Shown here piece by piece: positions 9,478 to 17,615 of a stretch of 64,000 bases of DNA. The translations under genes were made by a program, and so were the position numbers. The stretch is from positions 372,001 to 436,000 of the forward strand of contig NZ_CM001441.1 of NCBI RefSeq assembly GCF_000244895.1, read 5' to 3'. Numbering within the stretch: position 1 is the stretch's first letter; each line of letters opens with the position of its first letter. This DNA is from Desulfosporosinus youngiae DSM 17734. Lineage in GTDB: Bacteria > Bacillota > Desulfitobacteriia > Desulfitobacteriales > Desulfitobacteriaceae. The notes below the pieces were generated by a model that worked only from the letters and a program-made list of their open reading frames with translations, made no database searches and was not told the DNA's origin.

Positions 9478-9808
9478 ATAATTAGGGCTTGCTAATTTAT
9501 CAAAAACTCTAGATTCTCCAAGGGTTTAAGGGTGGTTTTGCGTAATCTATGTGCATGGAAAAACAGCTTTTGGCGTCAAAAACCGTGCACGTGGAGTTAA
9601 AATCGATATAGTGTAAACAAATGTTAACGTCAGACTCGACCAGGCTTGTACCAAGAATCTTACGCGCGTAAGATTCTTGGTACAAGCCTAGGGCAAGCCT
9701 CCCGCTATCGGGATCGCCCAATGTCTGAGTTGGATATTGGTGTGAAAAAATCCTAAGATTCTGGTGGCCTAAGAGAAAAAAGAGGTTTAGTTAGCAAACC
9801 CTAATTAT
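9478..9808. mobile_element. Possible MITE-like element with 19-bp terminal inverted repeats
   Basis: ATAATTAGGGCTTGCTAAT (9478-9496) is repeated in inverse orientation at 9790-9808 with two differences. The 331-base interior has no gene and carries a perfect 48-base palindrome near its centre. No target-site duplication is visible and there is no second copy in the window, so mobility is a guess. The alternative is a large structured regulatory region between dmdB and the regulator gene. Confidence 0.4.
9642..9689. repeat. Perfect 48-bp palindrome
   Basis: The arm at 9642-9665 (AGGCTTGTACC...TTACGC) is the exact reverse complement of 9666-9689, with no loop. As RNA it would form a 24-base-pair hairpin on either strand, and as DNA a cruciform. 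There is no T-tract, so it is not a standard terminator. The adjacent CCCGCTATCGGG (9700-9711) forms a further small hairpin. Confidence 0.85.
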
Positions 9809-9950
9809 GGCCGATTCACTTGGTGTGGGAAAAGTATGTAGGATTGGCATTATATAGTTGTTTAAAAAACGTTGAAAATTCCGTATTATGAATAGACAAT
9901 ATATTACCCGAATCTCCTTTATATTTGATCGCTTTGAGAGGTGGATGCTT

Positions 9951-11555
9951 GTGTGGGATCCAGAGTTTGAAAATCTTGTTCATATTCTCCCAATTTTAGC
10001 GAAGACCACCGGTGGTTATGCCGCTATTGCGGATTTAAATGGATCGCTGGCGATGGCATTGGACTGTAATGGTAAAGCTGTATCGGAATTAGAAGGAGAT
10101 ATACTTGAATTAGCCAGAAAAGCAGGAGAGTTAGGTTATTCGCAAATTGGAGCCCCGAAGTCATGTGAAGGGGCTAACGCTTGGGCCTTGCCCATAGGTA
10201 AATATGTCTTAATTTCTAGTAACGCTGAAAGAGTAAAACGAGAACATCATTTGAAAGAATCCTTGCTCAGAGCTTTACCAATGATTGCACAAGTAGCCGG
10301 TGGAGAAGCCGTTTTGTTTAATGGTGCTGGAGAACGGATCATCAGTTTTAATAGCGATGGGACTGAAAGAAAACAATATAAAGGCAAAGTCAGCGGTCCG
10401 GCGAAAATTGCGATTGAGAAGCAAGAACCGGTAGTTGGGAAGTCCTTTTCAATTAACGGGGCAACTGCTGTACGTATTCCGATGACTAAAGAATTCGGAT
10501 TTGGTTTTAATAATCAGGATATAACCCGGCAGCAGCAAGTTCTTTATGAAGAGATTAAAAGGCTTCAACATACGAATTATACGTTTGACGATATCATTGG
10601 CGGTAGTCAGGAATTGATGAAAATAAAGAGTATGGCAAAGTTCGTAGCTAATGGTGTGTCGACGATCCTTATAAGCGGTGAAACGGGCACGGGTAAAGAA
10701 TTATTTGCCCAATCCATTCACAATGCAAGTGAACGTTATAAGAAGCCTTTTGTAGCTTTGAACTGCGGAGCACTGCCTGGTTCACTCATTGAAAGTAATT
10801 TGTTTGGATATGAGGAGGGGGCTTTCACTGGTGCTAAAAAAGGGGGAAGTCCGGGCGCCTTTGAACAAGCTAATAATGGAACTATTTTTCTTGACGAGAT
10901 TAGCGAAATGGAAATCGGGTTGCAAACGAAGCTTTTGCGGGTATTACAGGAACGTGAAGTTGTTCGCATTGGCGGATTCAAGCCGATTAAAGTTAACGTC
11001 AGGGTCATATCTTCGACGAATAAAGACCTAAACACGTTAATCGCCAATGGAAAGTTTCGCCAGGATCTTTTCTATCGCCTGAATGTCGTTCAGATTAAAG
11101 TACCGGCTCTTCGTGAGCGGTCATCAGATGTGGAGTTATTGAGCAGATATTTTCTGCAGAGATATAATACCTTGTTAGGCAAATATATTGAAGAAATTGA
11201 TTTAGAAACATTAAAGATTCTTCAACAACACACATGGCCGGGAAATGTTCGTGAACTCCAAAATTGTATTGAATCGGCTATGAACATGGTCGAACAGGAA
11301 GAGTTTCGGCTTATGCCCAAACATTTGCCAATGTATCTAAGGCATAGTCCTAAGAATGTTAAGGAGTCTGTGGTTGTTGAGATCGGGTCAAGCGGGGTGA
11401 ATTTAAAAGAAGCATTGGCTGAAACAGAAAAAGCCATTATCCGGAAGGCATTGGAAATGGCTAGGTATAAACGAACAAAGGCGGCTGGTTTGTTAGGAAT
11501 AAGTACCCCTACTTTATGGAGAAAAATGACTGAATACGGTCTTGATAAGGAGTAA
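9951..11555 (+). CDS. Sigma-54-dependent enhancer-binding regulator
   Basis: An NtrC-family activator of 534 residues from a GTG start at 9951, chosen because GAGAGGTGG lies 6 bases upstream; in-frame ATGs at 9888 and 9945 are alternatives. The AAA+ domain has Walker A GETGTGKE, the sigma-54-contacting GAFTGA loop, Walker B-like GTIFLDEI and an arginine-finger region. The C terminus is a Fis-type HTH (RTKAAGLLGISTPTLWRKM). The N-terminal 200 residues are not a receiver domain and contain two similar units, LPILAKTTGGYA and LPMIAQVAGGEA, so it probably senses a small molecule. It sits between the two catabolic transcripts and is the obvious activator of the three sigma-54 promoters here. Confidence 0.9.
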   Translation: MWDPEFENLVHILPILAKTTGGYAAIADLNGSLAMALDCNGKAVSELEGDILELARKAGELGYSQIGAPKSCEGANAWALPIGKYVLISSNAERVKREHHLKESLLRALPMIAQVAGGEAVLFNGAGERIISFNSDGTERKQYKGKVSGPAKIAIEKQEPVVGKSFSINGATAVRIPMTKEFGFGFNNQDITRQQQVLYEEIKRLQHTNYTFDDIIGGSQELMKIKSMAKFVANGVSTILISGETGTGKELFAQSIHNASERYKKPFVALNCGALPGSLIESNLFGYEEGAFTGAKKGGSPGAFEQANNGTIFLDEISEMEIGLQTKLLRVLQEREVVRIGGFKPIKVNVRVISSTNKDLNTLIANGKFRQDLFYRLNVVQIKVPALRERSSDVELLSRYFLQRYNTLLGKYIEEIDLETLKILQQHTWPGNVRELQNCIESAMNMVEQEEFRLMPKHLPMYLRHSPKNVKESVVVEIGSSGVNLKEALAETEKAIIRKALEMARYKRTKAAGLLGISTPTLWRKMTEYGLDKE

Positions 11556-11575
11556 TCAAACTGTATTTTCCAAGA

Positions 11576-11603
11576 TTGACCTGCTCACGAATGAAATGGT
11601 CAA
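11576..11603 (+). promoter_or_regulatory. Predicted enhancer site E for the main operon
   Basis: TTGACCTGCTCA, spacer CGAA, TGAAATGGTCAA. The outer six bases and the inner TCA/TGA pair, while the middle is imperfect. It shares the right half-site TGAAATGGT with sites A and C. It is about 280 bases upstream of the -24 element. Confidence 0.5.
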
Positions 11604-11670
11604 ATTTTTTGGAATCAAGTAAATAAAATTCGTGTTTTTTTCGCGGATACGTGGTATCCCAGAAAGGGGC

Positions 11671-11709
11671 AAGAAATAAACCTTTCACCAATGAAATGGT
11701 TTATTTCTT
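11671..11709 (+). promoter_or_regulatory. Predicted enhancer site C for the main operon
   Basis: A long palindrome with one indel: AAGAAATAAACCTTTCA, spacer CCAA, then TGAAATGGTTTATTTCTT. It has the core TTTCA-N4-TGAAA shared with sites A, B and D, about 170 bases upstream of the -24 element. It could also be read as a terminator of the regulator gene, but there is no T-tract. Confidence 0.6.
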
Positions 11710-11873
11710 ATTTGAAGGACTAAACGCCCTTGAAATTACAATGAATTTTATGAACGTTTCGACATTGAAATATGCATAATGTGAACGACTGGAGTAAATA
11801 ACCATATTATAGGAAATTGAGTCGAATTTAGCAGTTTAAACATGGTTATTATAGGTTTGATGCTTAGTTTATA

Positions 11874-11891
11874 TTGGCATGATAATTGCTT
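11874..11891 (+). promoter_or_regulatory. Sigma-54 promoter for the 17-gene operon
   Basis: TTGGCAT, GATAA, TTGCTT with GG at 11876-11877 and GC at 11888-11889, 12 bases apart. It lies 72 bases before the corrinoid protein start, and no other terminator or obvious promoter interrupts the genes that follow up to 30461. Confidence 0.8.
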
Positions 11892-11962
11892 ATATAGTTA
11901 GATGTCGGCGGCATAAGTTTACGTGGATTTTATCTAAGTAGAAAATAGTGGAGGTAAAGAAG

Positions 11963-12598
11963 ATGGCAAGTTATTCAGAATTAGCGCAAAGCGTAGTAAA
12001 AGGCAATGAAGGTCAAGTAAAAGAACAAGTTAATGCCCTCGTGGCAGCGGGCAATAACCCTATGGAAATTATCAACGAAGGATTAATTGCGGGGATGAAT
12101 ATTGTGGGTCCTCGCTTTAAAGCGGGAGATATGTTTGTTCCGGAAGTTCTCATGTCGGCACGGAGTATGGCTGCAGGGGTTGAGATTGTAAAACCGTTAA
12201 TTGCTGATGGAGACATGAAAAGTCAGGGTAAAGTAATTATTGGCACTGTTAAAGGCGACTTACATGATATTGGCAAGAATCTTGTAGGAATGATGGTTGA
12301 AAGCAGCGGTTTGGAGGTCGTTAATCTGGGAGTGGATATTTCAGCAGACACATTTGTAGCGGCGGTTAAAGAACATAACCCTGATGTGGTTGCACTCTCT
12401 GCCTTATTGACAACGACCATGGCAAATATGAAGGATACGATTGAGGTATTAACGGAAAATGGATTAAGAGACAAAATTAAGATTATCGTTGGCGGAGCTC
12501 CTGTTTCTAAGGAATTTGCGGATTCCATTGGTGCTGATGGCTTTGCCCCTGATGCTGCTTCTGCTGCTGATCTGTGCAAAGAATTAATTGCGAAATAG
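11963..12598 (+). CDS. MtbC/MttC-type corrinoid protein
   Basis: A 211-residue methyl-carrier protein. The N-terminal four-helix cap domain (residues about 1-85) is followed by a B12-binding Rossmann domain with GTVKGDLHDIGKNL, in which Asp-x-His-x-x-Gly supplies the lower histidine ligand to cobalt, and with ALLTTTMANM and IIVGGAPVS. The start is at MASYSELAQ because GGAGGTAAAGAAG is the ribosome binding site. It would accept the methyl group from the MttB homologue encoded at 13434 and pass it to the methyltransferase encoded at 12610. It is the first gene of the long operon behind a sigma-54 promoter. Confidence 0.9.
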   Translation: MASYSELAQSVVKGNEGQVKEQVNALVAAGNNPMEIINEGLIAGMNIVGPRFKAGDMFVPEVLMSARSMAAGVEIVKPLIADGDMKSQGKVIIGTVKGDLHDIGKNLVGMMVESSGLEVVNLGVDISADTFVAAVKEHNPDVVALSALLTTTMANMKDTIEVLTENGLRDKIKIIVGGAPVSKEFADSIGADGFAPDAASAADLCKELIAK

Positions 12599-12609
12599 GA
12601 GATAAAAAA

Positions 12610-13413
12610 ATGCTTATTGTTGGAGAATTGATTAATACCAGTCGAAAGGCGATTAAGCCTGCTGTTGAGAGTCGGGACGCCGCCTATATTCAGAGTATTG
12701 CTCAGCAACAAGTAGACGCGGGAGCGAACTATGTTGATGTTAATTGCGGGACCATGGTTTATAACGAAGAGGAGACTATGGCCTGGTTAGTGGAAACGAT
12801 TCAGCAAAAAGTGACGGCCCCCTTATGTATTGACAGTCCGAATCCAAAGGCACTTGAAGCTGGGCTTTCCTTAGCCAAAAATGGACAGCCAATGATTAAT
12901 TCAATTACGGGTGAAAAGGAACGCTATGAGACTATTCTTCCTTTGATACTTAAGTATAAACCTAAAGTCGTAGCACTTTGTATGGATGATACCGGTATGC
13001 CAGAGACTGCTGAGCAGCGCTTAAAGATCGCTTTTAAATTAATTGGTGATTTGGCAGCAGCCGGGGTACCTGAAGACGATATTTATATTGACCCCTTAGT
13101 AAAGCCTGTAAGTACTGGGGATACTGCGGGAATGGAAGTCCTCGAAACGATTTATGGAGTTAAACAAAAATATCCAAAGGTCCATGGGATTTGTGGCTTG
13201 AGTAATGTCTCCTATGGATTACCGAATCGCAAGGTTCTTAATCATGCTTTCATGATCCAAACCATGACTATGGGAATGGATGGATATATTCTTGATCCGC
13301 TCGATAAGACCATGATGGGTTTTGTACATGCATCAAAGGCATTGCTCGGCAAAGACGCTTACTGCATGGAATATTTAGTCGCTCACCGTAACGGTCTATA
13401 CGAAACAAAATAG
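12610..13413 (+). CDS. Methyltetrahydrofolate:corrinoid methyltransferase (pterin-binding type)
   Basis: A 267-residue TIM-barrel protein of the AcsE/MetH pterin-binding family (MtqA-like). The start MLIVGELINTSRKAI follows AGGAGA, and an earlier in-frame start would lie inside the preceding gene. Family motifs seen are GANYVDVNCGT, PLCIDSPNP, NSITGE and the C-terminal GLSNVSYGLPNR. In demethylation systems such proteins move the methyl group from the methylcob(III)amide protein to tetrahydrofolate, producing methyl-H4folate for the Wood-Ljungdahl pathway. The second methyltransferase locus in this window uses an unrelated MtrH-type enzyme for the same job. Confidence 0.88.
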   Translation: MLIVGELINTSRKAIKPAVESRDAAYIQSIAQQQVDAGANYVDVNCGTMVYNEEETMAWLVETIQQKVTAPLCIDSPNPKALEAGLSLAKNGQPMINSITGEKERYETILPLILKYKPKVVALCMDDTGMPETAEQRLKIAFKLIGDLAAAGVPEDDIYIDPLVKPVSTGDTAGMEVLETIYGVKQKYPKVHGICGLSNVSYGLPNRKVLNHAFMIQTMTMGMDGYILDPLDKTMMGFVHASKALLGKDAYCMEYLVAHRNGLYETK

Positions 13414-13433
13414 AAGTTGATGGGGGTAAAAAA

Positions 13434-14882
13434 ATGGCTCGCAATTTAAGCGCTCGAATTCTAAGTGCTGAAGAAGTTGAATTTCTAAAAGAGAAAATCC
13501 AGGTCTTGCTTGAAACTAAAGGCATTCATATTGAGCATCCTGAGGTCATGGAGATATTGAAAAAAGCAGGAGCTATTGTATCGGAAGAAACAGGTTCTGT
13601 AAAATTCCCTAAGGCTCTTTATGAAGAAGCATTAAAAGCAGCGCCGCGTGAGTTTACGCTTGCCGGTATCGATCCGAAAAATGATATGAAATTCCCTCAT
13701 CCGGAAGGATCGTTTTATGTCAGAACCAACACCGGTGGTATGTATTATCTAACTGAAGAGGGCGAGTATCGCAACATCGTTCTTGATGATGTTGCGGAAT
13801 TTACCCGGCTCGCTAATGCATTGCCCAATGTTAACTATTGGTCGTTGCCATCAACGGATCCTGTCGATTTCCCGGCTGAGACGATTGACATTCATACCCT
13901 GAATACAGTCTTAAGGAATACCACAAAACACGGATGGGTGCAACCTTATGAAGCCGAAAACATCAAATATTTGATTGAAATGGCAGCCGCGGTCGTTGGG
14001 GGAAAGGAAGAACTTCGCAAACGTCCTATCATCAGTGCGATCTGCTGTTCAGTACCCCGTTTGACCTACAAATATATGGATATGAACATTATTTATGAGT
14101 GCTGTAAGGCCGGCGTTCCTCTCCAACCTTGTGCATTGCCTGCTGCAGGGGCTAATGTACCGATTACTCCATCAGGTTTAGCTTTGATGGCCGCCGCAGA
14201 TGTTGTGGCGATGATCGTTATGGCTCAGATTATTGCTCCCGGACATCCTTGTGTTGCAACCCCATTACTCTTTGAAATGGATATGCTGACAACCAATACG
14301 ACTCAAGCCACCATGTCCACGACAATGGGCCGCATGATAGCTATGCAGCTCTTTAAAGAAGGATATGGTATCCCTGTTCACACCTATGCTACAGGAACGG
14401 ATAGTTCTACATTAGACGCCCAGGCGGGATTTGAGGCAGCTTCCTTAAGTCATATGGTGGCTTTGTCCGGTGGTTCTGTTCTTGGCGGAGCCGGACAAGT
14501 CGAGACAGCTAAAACAATTAGCCCGCTTCAATTAATTATCGATAATGATGTCTTTGGCATGGTTAAACAACTTAAAGCCGGTCTTGAAGTGAATGAAGAA
14601 ACGATTGCCTGGGATGACATTCAAGCCATGACCTACCAAGATAGCTTTGTGGATAAGATGCATACCTTTAATCATTTCAGGGATGGCTATCGGGCAAAAA
14701 CCTTTACTCGTGATTCCAGAACGACCTGGGCTGAAAAGGGCTGCAAGGATCTTGCTGCACGGGCCAAAGAACAATATCAGATCATCAAAGAAAACTATGA
14801 GCCCGTTACACTGACGAAAGAAGTAGCCGATGCTTTGGATGCTATTGTCGCACGCGCTGACCGCGAACTTGGTCGTAAGTAA
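13434..14882 (+). CDS. MttB-family (non-pyrrolysine) methyltransferase, proposed trigonelline demethylase
   Basis: A 482-residue member of the MttB superfamily without an in-frame amber codon, so it belongs to the pyrrolysine-free group that demethylates quaternary amines such as glycine betaine. Family features include a DAQAGFEAA motif near residue 330, the region that follows the pyrrolysine position in true MttB. It is only distantly similar to the second MttB homologue encoded at 58145, so the two probably have different substrates. The gene stands directly before the nicotinate dehydrogenase genes in one transcript. From that I infer that its substrate is N-methylnicotinate (trigonelline) or a close analogue. 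The family call is firm; the substrate is inference. Confidence 0.85.
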   Translation: MARNLSARILSAEEVEFLKEKIQVLLETKGIHIEHPEVMEILKKAGAIVSEETGSVKFPKALYEEALKAAPREFTLAGIDPKNDMKFPHPEGSFYVRTNTGGMYYLTEEGEYRNIVLDDVAEFTRLANALPNVNYWSLPSTDPVDFPAETIDIHTLNTVLRNTTKHGWVQPYEAENIKYLIEMAAAVVGGKEELRKRPIISAICCSVPRLTYKYMDMNIIYECCKAGVPLQPCALPAAGANVPITPSGLALMAAADVVAMIVMAQIIAPGHPCVATPLLFEMDMLTTNTTQATMSTTMGRMIAMQLFKEGYGIPVHTYATGTDSSTLDAQAGFEAASLSHMVALSGGSVLGGAGQVETAKTISPLQLIIDNDVFGMVKQLKAGLEVNEETIAWDDIQAMTYQDSFVDKMHTFNHFRDGYRAKTFTRDSRTTWAEKGCKDLAARAKEQYQIIKENYEPVTLTKEVADALDAIVARADRELGRK

Positions 14883-14897
14883 GTATTAACCATACAA

Positions 14898-14956
14898 GGC
14901 TCTTAATGTGTTCTTCCTAAAAACTTAAAAATAGGCTATGGAACACATTAAGAGTC
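14898..14956 (+). other. Intercistronic hairpin between the methyltransferase and ndhF
   Basis: CTCTTAATGTGTTC (14900-14913) is perfectly complementary to GAACACATTAAGAG (14941-14954), and two further outer pairs extend it. No T-tract follows. It lies in the only gap of more than about 50 bases in the 17-gene run and separates the demethylation module from the nicotinate module. It may adjust RNA stability or read-through between them. Confidence 0.7.
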
Positions 14957-14979
14957 ACTACTTTATAGGGTGGGTTACT

Positions 14980-15855
14980 ATGCCAGAATGCAGTGTATAT
15001 TACCAACCAGAATCTATCTCAGATGCCGTGAAGTATTTGGCAAGCGCTGATAAAAGGTTAAAACCCTTAGCAGGCGGAACAGATATTGTCCCAGCTATGC
15101 GAAAGGGCGAAATGAACGTCGATGGATTAGTTGACTTATCAAAGATTCCAGGCCTTCGAGAAATTAATATAGATGATAATGAACTTAAACTAGGAAGTTT
15201 GTGCACGTTTGCGCAGATTGAAAAATCCCTTTTGATTCAAACCCAGGTGCCGCTTCTAGCGCAGGCCGCAGGTGCAGTCGGTTCACCGCAAATACGTAGT
15301 TTGGGGACCATTGGCGGAAATATTGCCAATGCTTCGCCTGCGGCTGATACGGTTACAGCATTTGTGGCTTTAGATGCCAAGGCAAGGCTGGAGTCAACGC
15401 GGGGAACGCGAAGTGTTCCTGTCAGTGAGTTATTATGTGGGGTTGGCAAAACCAATATTTCCCGAGATGAAATAATCGCAGAAATAAGGTTTCAAATACC
15501 TTCCGAAAATAGTCAATCAGGCTTTATTAAGTTAGGGCGTCGGAAAGCTTTAGCGATTGCCCGGATGAATCTAGCCATAATTATAACAGAACATGACGGG
15601 CTTATTGATTTTGCCCGTGTAAGTTTAGGTGCAGTCGGCCCTAATCCGAGTCGGAATACCAGTCTGGAGGAATTTCTGATTGGGCAAAAGCCTTCAGAGT
15701 CACTAATCGATAGTTTTGCGCGGTTTGCAGGTGAAGAAGTTTCGCGAATGCTCGGTTCACGGGCATCAGCCGCTTATAAATGTGAGGCGGTTAAGGGTAT
15801 TGTTCGGGATTTATCCAGCCGATTGTTCTTAGGTAATGAGCAGGTGGTGATTTAA
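14980..15855 (+). CDS. ndhF: Nicotinate dehydrogenase FAD subunit
   Basis: A 291-residue FAD-binding subunit of the xanthine dehydrogenase family. The start is at MPECSVYYQPES after AGGGTGG; the earlier ATG at 14938 lies in the hairpin arm. FAD-binding motifs are LAGGTDIVPAMRKGE and, further on, IRSLGTIGGNIANASPAADT. With NdhS, NdhL and NdhM it forms the enzyme that hydroxylates nicotinate to 6-hydroxynicotinate, passing electrons from the molybdenum site through the iron-sulfur subunit to FAD and then NADP. The four-gene order F-S-L-M is the one known in E. barkeri. Confidence 0.88.
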   Translation: MPECSVYYQPESISDAVKYLASADKRLKPLAGGTDIVPAMRKGEMNVDGLVDLSKIPGLREINIDDNELKLGSLCTFAQIEKSLLIQTQVPLLAQAAGAVGSPQIRSLGTIGGNIANASPAADTVTAFVALDAKARLESTRGTRSVPVSELLCGVGKTNISRDEIIAEIRFQIPSENSQSGFIKLGRRKALAIARMNLAIIITEHDGLIDFARVSLGAVGPNPSRNTSLEEFLIGQKPSESLIDSFARFAGEEVSRMLGSRASAAYKCEAVKGIVRDLSSRLFLGNEQVVI

Positions 15856-15856
15856 T

Positions 15857-16351
15857 ATGGCACAGTATCATCTCGAAATGACGGTCAATGGAAATTCAGT
15901 CGCTCTCGATATCGATCCGGGACTTCGTTTGCTGGATGTTTTACGTGATTGCTTACATTTAACGGGGACTAAAGAAGGCTGCAGTGAAGGCGAATGTGGC
16001 GCTTGTTCTGTTATTCTGGATGGTGAATTAGTGGACTCCTGTTTAGTTTTTGCTCCTCAGGCCTCAGGCCGGGAAGTTATAACCATTGAAGGGGTGGCGC
16101 GGAATGGGGAATTAGATTATCTGCAACAAGCTTTTTTAGATGCGGGCGCTGTCCAATGTGGATATTGCACCCCGGGAATGATTCTTGCTGCAAAAGTTTT
16201 ACTTGACCGTAATCCCCATCCTACGCGTCAGGAAATTTTGAAGGCTATATCGGGTAATATTTGCCGCTGTACAGGTTATACCAAGATGGTGCAAGGAGTT
16301 GAATTAGCCGCAGCGAGTAAAGAGGCGAAGGAGGGTGCTGCCCGTGCCTGA
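15857..16351 (+). CDS. ndhS: Nicotinate dehydrogenase [2Fe-2S] subunit
   Basis: A 164-residue protein with two [2Fe-2S] domains: a plant-ferredoxin-like site CSEGECGACSVILDG with a fourth Cys in DSCLVFA, and the helical-domain site QCGYCTPGMI...CRCTGYTKMV. It relays electrons from the molybdopterin subunits to NdhF. It begins 2 bases after the ndhF stop and overlaps ndhL by 8 bases, so the subunits are translationally coupled. Confidence 0.92.
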   Translation: MAQYHLEMTVNGNSVALDIDPGLRLLDVLRDCLHLTGTKEGCSEGECGACSVILDGELVDSCLVFAPQASGREVITIEGVARNGELDYLQQAFLDAGAVQCGYCTPGMILAAKVLLDRNPHPTRQEILKAISGNICRCTGYTKMVQGVELAAASKEAKEGAARA

Positions 16352-17615
16352 ATTCAGTGTTATCGGTAAATCGGTGCAACGACTTGATGGTCAGGAAAAG
16401 GTGACCGGAGCAACTCAGTTTGCGGCGGACCTTGATCTTCCGGGAGCACTTTGTCTTAAAGTACTGCGGAGTAACGTTGCCCATGCTCATATTAAGACGA
16501 TCGATGTGGATGAGGCTCTCCAAGTACCTGGAGTTGTCGGAATATTCACCCATAAGGATATTGACGGAATTAACAGTTACGGGATTATTGTTAAAGATCA
16601 GCCCGCCTTAACAAATAAAGTTCGTTTTAAAGGGGATGCTCTGGCCTTAGTAGCAGCTGAAAATGAAGCAAGCGCTAAAGAAGCTCTTAGACTGATAAAA
16701 GTGGAATTAGAAGAGCTGCCGGCGGTTTATGACGTTTGGAGCGCCATGAATGATGCAGCGCCGGCGATTCACGAAAACGGCAACATTCTTACAGTAAGTA
16801 AGATTAAAAAGGGAGATGTGGAATCCGCCCTTAATCAGGCTGCAGTTATTATTTCGAGAAACTATACAACTCAGAGGATAGAACATTGCTACATCGAAAC
16901 CGAAGCCGGTGTCGCTTATATGGACGGAGATAGTCTCGTCATAAAAGTTTGTACACAGAATCCCCATTATGACCGGCGTGATGTCGCTCGTGTGTTAGGT
17001 ATTCCAATGAACAAGGTCAGGGTCATCCAAACGGCTACCGGGGGCGGCTTCGGGGGGAAACTTGATATTACGATCCAGTGTTTTCTGGGCTTGGCTGCCC
17101 TGAAACTGAGACGTCCCGTAAGAATGACCTATGACCGTCATGAGTCCTTCATCGCCAGCGGTAAACGTCATCCGTTTTTTATTGATTACACGACGGCGGC
17201 AGATAAAGAAGGAAAACTCCTGGCAGTCAAAGTCAGAATTGTGGGGGATACCGGTGCCTATGCTTCCTATGGACCTGCTACGTTAATTCGGGCAGCCGTC
17301 CATGCGACAGGGCCTTATGAAGTGCCTAATGTGGATATTGAAGGGGCTTGTGTGTACACCAATAATCCGTTCAGTGGGGCAATGAGGGGTTTTGGTACTC
17401 CCCAATTGGCTTTTGCAAGCGAAAGTCAGTTAGACATTGTTGCCCGTGCTTTAAATATAAGTCCGATTGAAATCCGCCGCCGCAATATAGTCCATGAAGG
17501 TTCGATTACGGCAACAGGACAGAAGCTCGAAGGAAGTATCGGAATCAGTAAGACGTTAGAGGCTGCCTGGGATAAGGCTCTCCAGGTTATGCCTGGCCTG
17601 GAGGGACGAAAGTAA
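16344..17615 (+). CDS. ndhL: Nicotinate dehydrogenase large molybdopterin subunit
   Basis: The N-terminal half of a xanthine dehydrogenase-type molybdenum subunit, 423 residues. The start is GTG 16344 (MPEFSVIGKSV) with AAGGAGGG 8 bases upstream, rather than GTG 16335. It has the hammerhead domain, TGGGFGGKLD and GAMRGFGTPQ, both contacting the molybdopterin. The protein stops where the family normally continues into its second half, which here is the separate gene ndhM. This split is the hallmark of the E. barkeri nicotinate dehydrogenase, an enzyme that carries labile selenium but no selenocysteine; no in-frame TGA is present here either. Confidence 0.9.
   Translation: MPEFSVIGKSVQRLDGQEKVTGATQFAADLDLPGALCLKVLRSNVAHAHIKTIDVDEALQVPGVVGIFTHKDIDGINSYGIIVKDQPALTNKVRFKGDALALVAAENEASAKEALRLIKVELEELPAVYDVWSAMNDAAPAIHENGNILTVSKIKKGDVESALNQAAVIISRNYTTQRIEHCYIETEAGVAYMDGDSLVIKVCTQNPHYDRRDVARVLGIPMNKVRVIQTATGGGFGGKLDITIQCFLGLAALKLRRPVRMTYDRHESFIASGKRHPFFIDYTTAADKEGKLLAVKVRIVGDTGAYASYGPATLIRAAVHATGPYEVPNVDIEGACVYTNNPFSGAMRGFGTPQLAFASESQLDIVARALNISPIEIRRRNIVHEGSITATGQKLEGSIGISKTLEAAWDKALQVMPGLEGRK

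Noticed and set aside
9845-9860. Possible sigma-54 promoter before the regulator gene (TTGGCAT ... TTGTTT)
   Set aside because: GG and the downstream G are 14 bases apart and there is no GC at -12, so the spacing does not fit.
12223-12711. 162-residue minus-strand open frame over the corrinoid gene
   Set aside because: It lies entirely antisense to well-supported genes and has no family features.
13434-14882. Pyrrolysine-containing MttB
   Set aside because: The frame has no internal TAG, so it is a non-pyrrolysine member.
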